64,000 nt of DNA from Helicobacter winghamensis ATCC BAA-430 (GTDB taxonomy: Bacteria; Campylobacterota; Campylobacteria; Campylobacterales; Helicobacteraceae), in NCBI RefSeq assembly GCF_028751035.1, contig NZ_CP063533.1, positions 992,001 through 1,056,000 on the forward strand, written 5' to 3'. Both the position numbers and the translations under genes were made by a program. The notes beneath the pieces are model-generated. The model ran no database searches. It had not been told where the DNA came from and worked only from the letters and a program-made list of their open reading frames with translations. Below, piece after piece: positions 39,567 through 49,517 of the stretch. Position 1 is the first letter of the stretch. Every line of letters begins with the position of its first letter.

Positions 39567-40709
39567 TCACACACCAACAAACTCAAAACTTGTAATTTCC
39601 GCTCTTGATAGAATCCGCATAGGAGGTCCCCAAAAACCTGTGCCACGATTGACATAAATTTGTGTTGTTCGACTATGCTGATATAAGCCCTTCAAATAAG
39701 GCTGATCAAACTTTACAAACAAGCTAAAAGGGAATATCTGTCCTCCGTGCGTATGTCCACTCAAAATTAAATTCACATCGTGCGACTCTTTGACTTCAAA
39801 GGCAAATTTAGGTTGATGAGCCAATAAAACTAGCGGATAAGTTGGAATCCTTTTTTGTAAGGCTTGCTCCAAGTCTGGTTCTAGAGCATTAATGCGTCTA
39901 CCAAATAAATCATACACACCAGCTAAATTCAACTTTGCTTCGCCCTTTTCCAACAATACACAAGCGTTTTCAAGCACGATAATTCCCTTATCCTTAAGCA
40001 CTTCCAACAAGGAAGCAATGCCGTGAAAATACTCGTGATTTCCTAGTATAAAATACACACCAAGCGGAGCTTGCAACTTCGCTAATGCATCAATTGCCTT
40101 AGGGACCCTACTAACTTCTGCATCTATAATATCGCCTGTTAGCACGATAAAATCAGGTTTTAGAGCATTGACTTGCTTAACCACTGCTGCCACTACATTC
40201 TCCTCAATCAATCCGCCAATGTGTAAATCGCTAATTTGCACCGCTGTTATCTTGCCTTTAAGTCCATTTAATGAAATCTTAACCTTCTCTACAATAGGCA
40301 CCAATCGCCCCTCTACCAAGCCTACTCCAAGATAACCAAGCGCAAAAACACCGCTTGTAAGATTTAACGCATTTTGAAAAAACCCACGCCTCTCTTGTGA
40401 AAACTTCGGAAAAAGGATTCCAATAAGATACAAAAATAACAACAATACTTGATAAAGCAGCATTACAACAAATAGCACAAATCCCACGCCAATAGAAAGT
40501 GAAGCTAAAAAATATACACTTTGAGGCAAATCCATCACATAACGCCCAAAAAAATACAACACCACACCAAAAAAATTAAAAACTAAAAAATATTTTAAGA
40601 TTCTTAGCGGAATTTTTGGCTTTACAATGCGTTTAATAAATAAAAAATAGATTCCAATATGGAATCCAAAAAATACCAAAAGAGCCAAAACCGGAAACAA
40701 ACTCTTCAC
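39567..40709 (-). CDS. Membrane-anchored metallophosphoesterase
   Basis: 380 residues from GTG 40709 with AAGG upstream; a longer frame overlaps the preceding gene without a ribosome site. The first 150 residues hold about four or five membrane helices. The calcineurin-like domain has all metal motifs: SDLHIGG, GDIIDA, GNHEYF and GHTHGGQIFPF. It resembles the YkuE/YaeI group, thought to hydrolyse membrane-linked substrates such as UDP-diacylglucosamine. The substrate here is unknown. It begins 8 bases after the PilJ-like gene's stop. Confidence 0.85.
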   Translation of the reverse strand: MKSLFPVLALLVFFGFHIGIYFLFIKRIVKPKIPLRILKYFLVFNFFGVVLYFFGRYVMDLPQSVYFLASLSIGVGFVLFVVMLLYQVLLLFLYLIGILFPKFSQERRGFFQNALNLTSGVFALGYLGVGLVEGRLVPIVEKVKISLNGLKGKITAVQISDLHIGGLIEENVVAAVVKQVNALKPDFIVLTGDIIDAEVSRVPKAIDALAKLQAPLGVYFILGNHEYFHGIASLLEVLKDKGIIVLENACVLLEKGEAKLNLAGVYDLFGRRINALEPDLEQALQKRIPTYPLVLLAHQPKFAFEVKESHDVNLILSGHTHGGQIFPFSLFVKFDQPYLKGLYQHSRTTQIYVNRGTGFWGPPMRILSRAEITSFEFVGV

Positions 40710-40717
40710 AATAAACC

Positions 40718-41362
40718 TTATCTCCGTGCAACATTCCAAAGCAATAAAATTGCTTGTAAAACACAGATAAAAACACCAAAATACAAAAACCATTCCGTAT
40801 TGCGTTCTTGCTCACGCAAAAATGTCTGTCCATAAATTTGCTGACTCAAAGTTGCAAGCTCCAAACTCATTAACAATCCATTGTCACCTTCAAGTTGTTG
40901 CAATAATGATTGATTAATTTGTAAAATATCATTAAAATTTGTTAAATAAAATATTTGATTGACATTATCTAAAAACTTTTCCATTTTTAGCATTAATCCT
41001 CCACTTCCAAAATACACATCATTTAATGTAAAATATTCTTCACTTCCTACAATTGTAGAAACAACAAAATTTTGTAAGATTTGATGAAAAGAACTGAGCT
41101 CATTAATACAATGTCTAAGCTCTAAAAGAGTTTCTTGGTTATTACGCTTTAGAATAAAATTTGTCGAAATAATTTGTGATAAAAATACAATTCTTTGCGC
41201 CAAGAAGCGTTGCTTGCCACTAATATTTACATAATAAAGTGCTGTGTGCTGCTTTTGTGTAATTTCTTGATTGCTTTGTGTATAACACACAATTCCAACT
41301 CCTAAAACCACACATAACAAAATTTCTAAAAAAATAAACTTTCTACTTTGAAAAATACCCAA
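40718..41362 (-). CDS. Stand-alone PilJ-type sensor module, two membrane helices
   Basis: 214 residues: a membrane helix near residues 9-27, a periplasmic four-helix region beginning with YYVNISGKQRFLAQRIVFLSQ (the family's P-box), and a second helix near 188-208. This is the N-terminal domain of PilJ/NarX-type receptors. No HAMP, kinase or chemotaxis signalling domain follows; only a few residues remain after the last helix. The gene is coupled to the metallophosphoesterase, which may be its output partner (inference). Confidence 0.7.
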   Translation of the reverse strand: MGIFQSRKFIFLEILLCVVLGVGIVCYTQSNQEITQKQHTALYYVNISGKQRFLAQRIVFLSQIISTNFILKRNNQETLLELRHCINELSSFHQILQNFVVSTIVGSEEYFTLNDVYFGSGGLMLKMEKFLDNVNQIFYLTNFNDILQINQSLLQQLEGDNGLLMSLELATLSQQIYGQTFLREQERNTEWFLYFGVFICVLQAILLLWNVARR

Positions 41363-41400
41363 TGATAGCCCTTATAAATAATCCGCGTATTGTAGTATCT

Positions 41401-41417
41401 TTGATAAAAATTATCAA
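41401..41417. promoter_or_regulatory. Fur-like palindrome between divergent genes
   Basis: TTGATAA-AAA-TTATCAA is a perfect 7-base inverted repeat with a 3-base centre, close to the Fur consensus core GATAATNATTATC. It lies in the region shared by the PilJ-type gene and a lipoprotein gene, and would overlap the -35 zone of a TAAAAT -10 element near 41430 facing the lipoprotein. Iron regulation is predicted, not shown. Confidence 0.5.
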
Positions 41418-41468
41418 TAAAATTGTGTTAAAATTAGTCTCTAAGAAATCTACAAATAAGGACAACTT

Positions 41469-42038
41469 GTGAAAAAGAAATTCTTAAAAAATGCTTGCAT
41501 TATCAGCGTTTTAGCTCTTGGTGGAATCCTTAGCGGTTGCGCACAAAAATACGACTCACTTCCAAACACGCGTGTCAAACAAGCTTGCACTACACCCATT
41601 ATAACTTATGAATTTGGCTTTTTAAAAGAAGGGGAGCATAATGACTTGCAAATTGCAAACGCACTTGTAAAAGATATTGTAGAAAAATCACTTATGCAAA
41701 GTGGTTGCTTCACACAAGCAAACACAAACAATTATAAACACTATCAGCTAGATATTGTCTATGGAAGTATTAATAAAAAAAATGCACAAGGCGGTTTTTT
41801 TCACTCCACAACAAGCGATGCTTTGATTTTTGAGATCCAACTCTCTTTTAATAATAAAATGGATGAAACGAGAATTTTTCAAGGAAAGTCTAGCTTAGAA
41901 AATGCAAACGAACAATATCTCAAAGTCTTTGGTAAATCTTCTGAGTTAGATAACAACCAAATTCAAATCACATTACAAAATGCAATAAACTCTGCGATTA
42001 ACGAGACGACAAGAAGTTTTTCCGACAATAAGCAATAG
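41469..42038 (+). CDS. Lipoprotein of unknown function
   Basis: 189 residues. The signal ends in the lipobox LSGC (Cys about residue 24); the mature part has a pair-forming set of Cys (ACTTP near 39, SGCFTQ near 79), and a beta-rich middle (HYQLDIVYGSINKK). I do not recognise the family. AAGGAC precedes the GTG start. A Fur-like palindrome lies upstream, and a long hairpin overlaps its stop and separates it from nuoN. Confidence 0.7.
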   Translation: MKKKFLKNACIISVLALGGILSGCAQKYDSLPNTRVKQACTTPIITYEFGFLKEGEHNDLQIANALVKDIVEKSLMQSGCFTQANTNNYKHYQLDIVYGSINKKNAQGGFFHSTTSDALIFEIQLSFNNKMDETRIFQGKSSLENANEQYLKVFGKSSELDNNQIQITLQNAINSAINETTRSFSDNKQ

Positions 42039-42067
42039 TTGGAATCCATTTTTGGATTCCAACTATT
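42034..42067. terminator. 15-bp palindromic hairpin between the lipoprotein gene and nuoN
   Basis: AATAGTTGGAATCCA and its exact complement enclose four T. The hairpin starts inside the last codons of the plus-strand gene and ends 3 bases before the nuoN stop on the minus strand, so it can serve both. The stem contains an inverted pair of GATTCCA. Confidence 0.75.
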
Positions 42068-42070
42068 AAG

Positions 42071-43558
42071 CTATAATGCACTGCTTCCTACAAGCCCAAA
42101 AATTCCAAGCAATAAGCCATCTACAAAAAATACAGAAAGACATACATAAAGCGTTGCAATTCCAACTACAATTTTAAGCGGTAGCGTGGCGTTTTGCAGA
42201 TAAATGTTGCCATCGCTAATAAGCGGATCTTTTAAGAACATATACACAACAAGCTTCAAATAATAATATGCTGCAATTGCGCTATTTAACACCATTACAA
42301 TCACTAAAAACAAATAACCATTATTCATAGCAACACTCATTAAATACACCTTTCCCCAAAACACAGAAAAAGGTGGAATCCCCGCCAAAGAAAACATAAA
42401 TAATCCCATAATCACCGCTGCCAAAGGACACAACCTAATAAGTCCTGAAAACTTCTCATAAGAATGATCATAGCGTTTATCCCACATTTGCTCTTTTGTG
42501 CGTGAAATCCAAAGCATAGAAAAAATCCCAAGATTTGTAAAAAGAAACAAAATCCAATACACAAATAACGCACTATAAGCCTGTGTTCCTCCAATTAAAA
42601 TGGCACTAAAGGCAAATCCAGCGTGTGAAATAGAACTATATGCTAGCATTCTTTTCACATCTTTTTGCACCAACGCCACAAGATTTGGTAAGGTAATTGT
42701 TAACACAATAAGCAAATAAAACACATTATGCACCCACACAATATCCATAAAAAAGCTAAAAATTCTAATTGCTACCACAAGCACTGCAATTTTTGGCACA
42801 ATAGACATAAAGCCCGCCAAAAAAGAATTTGAACCCTCATACACATCAGGTGTCCAAGTATGAAATGGCACTAAAGAAGCTTTAAAACCAAGCGAAGCAA
42901 TAAAAAACACAACTCCACCAAGCACCAAATAGGAAGGCTGGTAGCTATTTGTCTCTAAAATCGCTTTCATTCCCATTAAATCTAAATGTCCGCTTGCCGC
43001 ATACAAAAGCATTGCGCCAAAGGCAAAACAACCTGCTGATAATGCCCCCATTGTGAAATATTTAATTGCTGCTTCAAATGCTGTTGCGCGATTGTGCATT
43101 GCAATAAGCGCATAAAGCGCAAGTGATGAAGTTTCAAGCCCTAAGAAAATCACAATCAAATGATCACTGCTTACCATAAACTGAAACCCAGCACACATCA
43201 GTAAAAATAATGCGTAATACTCAGAATATTGAAACTCGTGAAATTTATTGTAACTTAGCGTTAAAGGCACAAATAAAATCGCTGCTATCAAAATAATTAG
43301 CTGTCCAATTAACGCCACTCCATCAACTAAAATCAAATCAAAAAACGCTCTTTGCATTCCGTCAATGCTAAAAAACATAATATAGCCCAAATCTAAGCCC
43401 AAAAACAAAATCGCAAGCATTGTATAAAGCTGTTTATTTACGCTTTTTAGGCACATATCCACCACTAAAATAAGAATCGCTCCACAAATTGCAATGAGCA
43501 TAGGAAAAATACTAAAAAGATTCAAACTTTCAAATGATACACTAAATGGTTCTAACAT
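42071..43558 (-). CDS. nuoN: NADH dehydrogenase-type complex I subunit N
   Basis: 495 residues with about 14 membrane helices of the antiporter-like family; key features are the helices around [25 protein letters not shown] and [14 protein letters not shown]. It forms one of three proton-pumping units in the membrane arm. It is the last gene in the operon, directly following nuoM with no gap, and is closed by a strong hairpin. Confidence 0.95.
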   Translation of the reverse strand: MLEPFSVSFESLNLFSIFPMLIAICGAILILVVDMCLKSVNKQLYTMLAILFLGLDLGYIMFFSIDGMQRAFFDLILVDGVALIGQLIILIAAILFVPLTLSYNKFHEFQYSEYYALFLLMCAGFQFMVSSDHLIVIFLGLETSSLALYALIAMHNRATAFEAAIKYFTMGALSAGCFAFGAMLLYAASGHLDLMGMKAILETNSYQPSYLVLGGVVFFIASLGFKASLVPFHTWTPDVYEGSNSFLAGFMSIVPKIAVLVVAIRIFSFFMDIVWVHNVFYLLIVLTITLPNLVALVQKDVKRMLAYSSISHAGFAFSAILIGGTQAYSALFVYWILFLFTNLGIFSMLWISRTKEQMWDKRYDHSYEKFSGLIRLCPLAAVIMGLFMFSLAGIPPFSVFWGKVYLMSVAMNNGYLFLVIVMVLNSAIAAYYYLKLVVYMFLKDPLISDGNIYLQNATLPLKIVVGIATLYVCLSVFFVDGLLLGIFGLVGSSAL

Positions 43559-45163
43559 TTACTTCCCCTCCCCTTGTGTGCTATCTTGTGGAGATCGCAA
43601 CCCTTCTTGCGTATGCGGAATCTCTTGTAATGTTTCTTTTGAAAATGTTTCTTGCATAAGTTCTAGCCCAAAAAAGTCGAGACTTGTTTTTGTAACAATT
43701 CTTGATTGCATAATTGCTAGCGTGTTTTCCACGCCCTTATTAATTGGCTCTAAAATGGGCTTTGGATATACACCAAGCCAAATCACAATTGCAACCAAAG
43801 GCAACAAAGCACTCCATTCGCGCGCATTTAAATCACTAAGTTTTAGATTTTGAACATTAACCACTTTTCCAAAAAATGTTTTGCGATACAAATGCAGCAT
43901 ATACACCGCACCTACAATAATGCTAATCCCAGCAATCCCAGCCATTATAGGCGAAACTTGAAAGAATCCAAGCAGGGATAAAAACTCCCCAACAAATCCC
44001 ATTGTTAAGGGTAATCCCGCCGAAGCCATCGCCATAATTCCAAAAATTGCCGCATAATTTGGCATAACCTTTGCAATTCCTCCAAACTCAGCAATCATCT
44101 TTGTATGTCGCCGCTCATAAAGCATTCCTACAAGCATAAACAACGCCCCACTAATAATTCCGTGACTTAACATAAAAAACACAGAACCTGTAATCCCTTC
44201 TACATTAAGCGCGAAAATCCCAACCATAATCACACCCATATGTGAAATAGAGCTATATGCAATCACTTGCTTAATGTCTTCTTGTGCGAAAGCTACAAAT
44301 GCCCCATAAATAATCATTATAAGTGATAAAATCGCTACAGGCATTAAAAAGAATATACTAGCATCAGGAAATAGTGGCAAAGAAAAACGCACAAAGCCAT
44401 AAGTTCCCATTTTTAATAGCACAGCCGCTAGGATAATAGAACCAATTGTTGGTGCCTGTCCATGCGCGTAAGGCAACCAAGTGTGAAATGGAAACATTGG
44501 CACTTTAACAGCAAGTCCAGCAAAAAAAGCAAGGAATAGCCATAGTTGCACACCCTTTGGAATCGCACTTAAGCTATACCATTCTAATAATGAAAATGTC
44601 CAAATGCCACTCACCTCAAAATAATAATAGGCTAAAAATAGGATTCCAACTAGCATTAGCATTGAACCTAAAAAAGTGTATAAGAAAAACTTAACCGCTG
44701 CATAAATCCTGCTACCACTCCCCCAAGCACCGATAATATAAAGCATAGGCACCAAAGAAAGCTCCCAAAAAATATAAAATAAAATCATATCTAAAGCACA
44801 AAAGACACCAATCATAATGCTTTCAAGACATAAAAGAGAGATGATTAACTTTTTTGCTTCATAGTTTTCATTTAAATAAATAAATCCAATTAGACCAATA
44901 AACGCGCTTAATAAAATTAAAAACAAAGAGATTCCATCAACCCCCACAAGATAGCTCACGCCAAAGCCCTCCACCAAAGACAAAGCCGTTATAAACTGAA
45001 ACCCATCAGCACTTTTATCAAATCCATACCACAACAAAAGCGCAAAAGCAAGCTCTATTGCACTAATTACAATAGCATAAGTTTTAAGATTTTCTTTAAT
45101 TCCAATTGCTAAAAGCGCACCAAACAACGGAAAAAAGATAAGTAAGGTTAAAAGGTAATCCAT
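43559..45163 (-). CDS. nuoM: Complex I subunit M
   Basis: 534 residues, antiporter-like membrane subunit. Seen are FAGLAVKVPMFPFHTWLPYAHGQAP with the conserved Lys and His of the proton path, and IKQVIAYSSISHMGVI. The C-terminus has an extra charged tail (about residues 495-534) beyond the last helix. The start overlaps the end of nuoL by 16 bases. Confidence 0.95.
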   Translation of the reverse strand: MDYLLTLLIFFPLFGALLAIGIKENLKTYAIVISAIELAFALLLWYGFDKSADGFQFITALSLVEGFGVSYLVGVDGISLFLILLSAFIGLIGFIYLNENYEAKKLIISLLCLESIMIGVFCALDMILFYIFWELSLVPMLYIIGAWGSGSRIYAAVKFFLYTFLGSMLMLVGILFLAYYYFEVSGIWTFSLLEWYSLSAIPKGVQLWLFLAFFAGLAVKVPMFPFHTWLPYAHGQAPTIGSIILAAVLLKMGTYGFVRFSLPLFPDASIFFLMPVAILSLIMIIYGAFVAFAQEDIKQVIAYSSISHMGVIMVGIFALNVEGITGSVFFMLSHGIISGALFMLVGMLYERRHTKMIAEFGGIAKVMPNYAAIFGIMAMASAGLPLTMGFVGEFLSLLGFFQVSPIMAGIAGISIIVGAVYMLHLYRKTFFGKVVNVQNLKLSDLNAREWSALLPLVAIVIWLGVYPKPILEPINKGVENTLAIMQSRIVTKTSLDFFGLELMQETFSKETLQEIPHTQEGLRSPQDSTQGEGK

Positions 45164-47007
45164 ACACCCTCCCTATAAATAAATACAAGCAACAATAACA
45201 CGACCACACCAAAGAACATAACCTTTAGCATTTTTGAAAGGCTACCTCCTTGAATCCAGCGCATACTCTCACCGCTACTATTGAGTAATTTTGCAATTAA
45301 ATCCACAATAAAATCTATGATATTTTTATCCGCAAACCACGCAATTTTTGCAACTCTAAAATAATTTTGAATAAAAATCTTATCATAGAGCGCTGGGATA
45401 AAATACTGATTGCTTAAGAGTTTATAAACAAAGCTTTCTTGCCACTTCGGAGAAAACCCACCATTTTTATATTTAAAGATTGCAAATCCGATTCCACCTA
45501 AAGCAACACAAGAAGTAACCACAATCAAAGTCCAAATCGTTTTGGAATCCAAATTTACCTTAAAATCCGGAAGTGTTTGTAAAATAAAATGGTGAAAATA
45601 GCTTTCAAACATTCCTGCAAAAACCGCCAAAATCCCTAAAGGCAACATTGCATAAAGCATATAAGGATAAGCTTCGTGCGGATGTTCTTCGTGCTTTTTC
45701 CCTCCAAAAAACACAAGCATAATCAACCTAAAGCTGTAAAATGCCGTTAAAAACGCTCCAAGTAATAATACTCCCCACAACACATAAGCCCCACTTCCAA
45801 AGGCGGCTTCTAAGATTTTATCCTTAGAAAAAAATCCCGAGAAAGGATAAATTCCAGCAAGGGCAACAGAAGCTAAAATCATTAAAATTGCCGTATATCT
45901 TAAAGATTGATACAACGCGCCCATTTTAGAAATATCCAATTTATCATTCATTGCATGCATTACATTCCCTGCCCCCAAAAATAGCAAGGATTTAAAAAAT
46001 GCGTGTGTTGCAAGATGAAATAACGCAATCCAATACGCTTCTAACCCAGCTGCAACAAACATATAACCAAGTTGTGAAAGTGTAGAATAAGCAATAATGC
46101 GTTTTAAATCCTTATTTACAAGTGCCATTGTAGCAGCAAATACAGCTACAAAAGCCCCTAAACAAGCAATAGCAAGCCCTACTTCTGGAATAATAGAATA
46201 TAAAGGATTTGCACGAATGACTAAATATACCCCTGCTGTTACCATTGTAGCAGCATGGATAAGTGCAGAAACTGGTGTGGGACCCTCCATTGCATCAGCA
46301 AGCCAAGTGTGTAAAGGAAATTGAGCGCTCTTGCCCATTGCTCCAACAAAGAGTAACACGCCAATAGCAATTAAAACCCCCTTAGGTGCTTCATAAATAT
46401 TGCTTAAAACTTCTTCATAATTTAAACTTCCAAAAGTCCAATAGATTAAAAAGATTCCAAGTAGCATTCCTAAATCTGCAATACGATTCATAATAAATGC
46501 TTCATTTGCCGCAAAAGAAGCAGAATCTCTTTCATACCAAAATCCAATAAGCATCCAAGAACACAGCCCAACGCCTTCCCAGCCAATAAATAACCCCACA
46601 AAATTATCACTCATCACAAGAATAAGCATAGAAAACACGAAAGCGCTCAAATACACAAAAAAGCGATTAAAGCTAGAATCGTGGCTCATATAACCAATGG
46701 CGTAAATATGCACACACAAGGATACTAATGTTACTACAAGCATCATTGTAGCACTCACACTATCTACCAAGAATCCAAAAGGAATATAAAGCCCACCAGC
46801 TCCAATCCAATCCATTAGCGCAACCTTTAACGCCCCACCACCTTGAAAACTATAGATAAAGAGTAGCAAGGAAGCAAAGAAAGACACCGCAAGCATTAAA
46901 GAAGCAAAAATTCCAACACTTACAAACTTCTTTTTAGATGCAAAAGGGATTCCAAAAATTGAACCAATTAAAGGCGCAAACAACGCACTATACAAAATCA
47001 CTTCCAT
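45148..47007 (-). CDS. nuoL: Complex I subunit L
   Basis: 619 residues, the largest membrane subunit, with about 16 helices including MGKSAQFPLHTWLADAMEGPTPVSALIHAATMV split across two helices and a long lateral helix region near the end (about 530-590). It pumps protons at the far end of the membrane arm. It lies two bases after nuoK and overlaps nuoM. Confidence 0.96.
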   Translation of the reverse strand: MEVILYSALFAPLIGSIFGIPFASKKKFVSVGIFASLMLAVSFFASLLLFIYSFQGGGALKVALMDWIGAGGLYIPFGFLVDSVSATMMLVVTLVSLCVHIYAIGYMSHDSSFNRFFVYLSAFVFSMLILVMSDNFVGLFIGWEGVGLCSWMLIGFWYERDSASFAANEAFIMNRIADLGMLLGIFLIYWTFGSLNYEEVLSNIYEAPKGVLIAIGVLLFVGAMGKSAQFPLHTWLADAMEGPTPVSALIHAATMVTAGVYLVIRANPLYSIIPEVGLAIACLGAFVAVFAATMALVNKDLKRIIAYSTLSQLGYMFVAAGLEAYWIALFHLATHAFFKSLLFLGAGNVMHAMNDKLDISKMGALYQSLRYTAILMILASVALAGIYPFSGFFSKDKILEAAFGSGAYVLWGVLLLGAFLTAFYSFRLIMLVFFGGKKHEEHPHEAYPYMLYAMLPLGILAVFAGMFESYFHHFILQTLPDFKVNLDSKTIWTLIVVTSCVALGGIGFAIFKYKNGGFSPKWQESFVYKLLSNQYFIPALYDKIFIQNYFRVAKIAWFADKNIIDFIVDLIAKLLNSSGESMRWIQGGSLSKMLKVMFFGVVVLLLLVFIYREGVWITF

Positions 47008-47009
47008 TC

Positions 47010-47315
47010 TTAGCCTTCCATAATTTTTAAGCGGTCTAAATCTAGCGTGTGATGCTTTTTATACCAAGCAATTAACAAGCCTACACCAATCGCAACTTCG
47101 CTTGCGGCAACCGCTAAGAGAAAAAATGCAAACATTTGTCCATTTAAATCTCCAAGATACCTACCGACAGCCACAAATCCCACACTCACAGAGCTTAAAA
47201 TAATCTCTGTTGCAAAAAATAGCATTAGCAAGTTTTTGCGCCTAAGCATTCCAAAAACACCAATTATAAACATAAGGCTTGATAGCATCAAATAATGATT
47301 AAGCGTTATCATCAC
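47010..47315 (-). CDS. nuoK: Complex I subunit K
   Basis: 101 residues, three membrane helices. The conserved membrane Glu residues appear in LMLFFATEIILSSVSVGF (about residue 36) and AASEVAIGVGLLIAWYKK (about 72). It overlaps the nuoJ stop by four bases. Confidence 0.95.
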   Translation of the reverse strand: MMITLNHYLMLSSLMFIIGVFGMLRRKNLLMLFFATEIILSSVSVGFVAVGRYLGDLNGQMFAFFLLAVAASEVAIGVGLLIAWYKKHHTLDLDRLKIMEG

Positions 47316-47866
47316 TTTTCTCCTTTAGGTGCTTGTTCATTTAAAGTTAGTGAATAGTTCATTCCCTTACCTGCTAGCACAATCCCAGCAATCATTGCCA
47401 CAAGCAGCATAACCGCTGCAATCTCAAAAGGAATCAAAAACTTAGTAAAAAGCACATAACCCACCATTTGCACATTTCCAATTTCCTCTTTTATCGGCGT
47501 TGTTGCTTGCAAACTTGCAAGATTTTCTGCAATCACAGGGGCCACTACAATTAACACAAGTAACAAAGCCCCCATACCACTTAAGAAAAAGAGCATTTTA
47601 GGGCTTTGCACCTTCTCATTTTCTAGCTTTTGCGCATCAAAAAACATCATCGCAAAGGCATAAAGCGCGATTACAGCTCCTGTATAAACCACAATTTGCA
47701 CTACACCCAAAAATTCAGCTCCCAACAAAAAGAAAAAAGCCGAAACAAACATCATTCCAGCAGCAAGCGCACTTAAAGCATAAAGAATATTTTGCGTGGT
47801 TACCACAACCAAAAACATTGCTAAAGTTAAAGCGCAAAAGACATAAAACGCGATTGCTTCAAACAT
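47312..47866 (-). CDS. nuoJ: Complex I subunit J
   Basis: 184 residues with five membrane helices; the family feature is FLGVVQIVVYTGAVIALYAFAMMF (about 54-77), which contains the pi-bulge helix. The start touches the end of nuoI and the stop overlaps nuoK, so expression is coupled. Confidence 0.94.
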   Translation of the reverse strand: MFEAIAFYVFCALTLAMFLVVVTTQNILYALSALAAGMMFVSAFFFLLGAEFLGVVQIVVYTGAVIALYAFAMMFFDAQKLENEKVQSPKMLFFLSGMGALLLVLIVVAPVIAENLASLQATTPIKEEIGNVQMVGYVLFTKFLIPFEIAAVMLLVAMIAGIVLAGKGMNYSLTLNEQAPKGEK

Positions 47867-48522
47867 TACTCCGCCTCCATTTTTTGAGATTCCACTTCTT
47901 TGGATTCTAAATTTTCAATTTTGGATTCCATATTTTTTTCTAAATACTTTAGCGGTGTTGCTTTAATGCGCCTATCCGCATCCACACTCACACTTCCCAC
48001 ACCATCAAATTCACAATCATTACCACTTAAAACCTTCTCAATAGGCGTTAGCATATCCTTTTTAAGCGCAAAAGAAGCGCGTTGCTCACAAGCATTTTCA
48101 TATCTCCCTCCGTGAACAATCGCAAGCTCTGGACACACCTCAGCACACAATCCACAATAAATACAACGCCCAAAGTTAATGCTATACTCTGTTACAGCCT
48201 TACGCTTATCCTCCCCATAGCTTGTTTCCATCCTAATACAATTTGCCACGCAAATTTTCTCACACAATCCACAGCCAATGCACCGCTCATTCCCACTATC
48301 CAGCAAACGCTTTAACTCATGAACTGCACGATAACGCGAACTTAAGGGCAATTTTTCTAAAGGATATTGCACCGTGTGGATTTGCGCCTTACATAACTCT
48401 TTAAACACAAGCCAAAGCCCAACAAAAAGCTCACCTTTTAAAGCACGATTCCAAAATCTTACAAATTTTTGCGCTTGTGTTAAAGGCGGAGTTTTTTCAA
48501 AAATTTTTACATATCGACTCAA
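47866..48522 (-). CDS. nuoI: Complex I iron-sulfur subunit I
   Basis: 218 residues from a TTG at 48522, which overlaps the nuoH stop (TTGA) and has AGGAGG six bases upstream; a longer reading inside nuoH is not supported. Two 4Fe-4S motifs are visible: CIGCGLCEKICVANC (about residue 77) and CIYCGLCAEVCPE (about 117). These clusters pass electrons to the quinone site. The C-terminal tail (about 190-218) is a charged repeat MESK/NLESK/VESQ, apparently made of copies of the dispersed GGAATC word. Confidence 0.93.
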   Translation of the reverse strand: MSRYVKIFEKTPPLTQAQKFVRFWNRALKGELFVGLWLVFKELCKAQIHTVQYPLEKLPLSSRYRAVHELKRLLDSGNERCIGCGLCEKICVANCIRMETSYGEDKRKAVTEYSINFGRCIYCGLCAEVCPELAIVHGGRYENACEQRASFALKKDMLTPIEKVLSGNDCEFDGVGSVSVDADRRIKATPLKYLEKNMESKIENLESKEVESQKMEAE

Positions 48523-49517
48523 TTTCCACCTCCTAAAACTACAATTCCTGTTACAAAAACATTTAAAAGTGCTAGCGGAAATAATACTCTCCAACACAGC
48601 CCCATTAATTGATCCGGTCTAATGTGTGGATAAGCTGCCCTAGCCCACATAAATAAAAAGATAAAAAACATTACTTTTAAGAGAATTGCAATTCCACCGG
48701 GGATAAACCCTAATGGATTAAATCCACCAAGAAAAATCAAAGACACCACAAAAGAAAGCGAAATCATACTTGCATACTCACCAATAAAAAACATCCCCCA
48801 GCGCATTCCCGCATATTCTGTGGCATATCCAGCAACAATTTCTGCTTCATGTTCTAGTAAGTCAAAAGGCGTTCTATTTAACTCTGCATAACCTGCAAAT
48901 AAAAAGAGCAAAAACGCCAAAGGCTGTGAGAAAATCAGCCAATTTGTAATTCCACCATTTTGGTAATTATTAATATCAATTAAAGAAAGAGATCCTACAA
49001 GCATTAAAGGCGCAAGCAAAGATAAGCCCGAAACCACTTCAAAACTAAGAAGTTGCACTGCCGTTCTTGCCGCCCCCAAAAGCGACCACTTACTATTTGC
49101 ACTAATTCCAGCAAGCAAAGGACCATAAAGCCCAGCCGCTCCAACACCTAGCACAAATAAGATTCCAACATTAATATCAGAAACAATAGGTTGAATCGTG
49201 CGCCCAAAGAGTTCAAACTCCGGAAAAAATGGAATCGGAGCCATTGCAATAAACGCCGTTGCTGCTGTAATTGTAGGAGCGATTCTAAAAATCAAGCGAT
49301 TTGCTCCACTTGGAACAATATCTTCTTTAGTAAAGAGTTTAATCCCATCGGCTAAAATTTGCAACACACCAAAAGGACCAACAATCGTAGGACCTAAACG
49401 CCTTTGAAAAAACGCCAAAACCTTGCGTTCTACATAAGTGGTAAATCCTGCAAGAGCCGAAAAAATCAGCACCAAAAGCAAAATTTTAATTAATGTTTCA
49501 ATCACATAAGCCATCAT
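48519..49517 (-). CDS. nuoH: Complex I subunit H
   Basis: 332 residues, eight membrane helices, forming the quinone chamber with NuoB and NuoD. Motifs: YVERKVLAFFQRRLGPTIVGPFG (about 28-50) and ELNRTPFDLLEHEAEIVAGYATEY (about 212-235). Two possible ATG codons (49517 and 49514) overlap the nuoG stop. Confidence 0.96.
   Translation of the reverse strand: MMAYVIETLIKILLLVLIFSALAGFTTYVERKVLAFFQRRLGPTIVGPFGVLQILADGIKLFTKEDIVPSGANRLIFRIAPTITAATAFIAMAPIPFFPEFELFGRTIQPIVSDINVGILFVLGVGAAGLYGPLLAGISANSKWSLLGAARTAVQLLSFEVVSGLSLLAPLMLVGSLSLIDINNYQNGGITNWLIFSQPLAFLLFLFAGYAELNRTPFDLLEHEAEIVAGYATEYAGMRWGMFFIGEYASMISLSFVVSLIFLGGFNPLGFIPGGIAILLKVMFFIFLFMWARAAYPHIRPDQLMGLCWRVLFPLALLNVFVTGIVVLGGGN

Noticed and set aside
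48523-48597. Longer NuoI start inside nuoH
   Set aside because: The TTG at 48522 has an ideal AGGAGG site and gives the normal family length; the upstream codons are nuoH sequence read in another frame.
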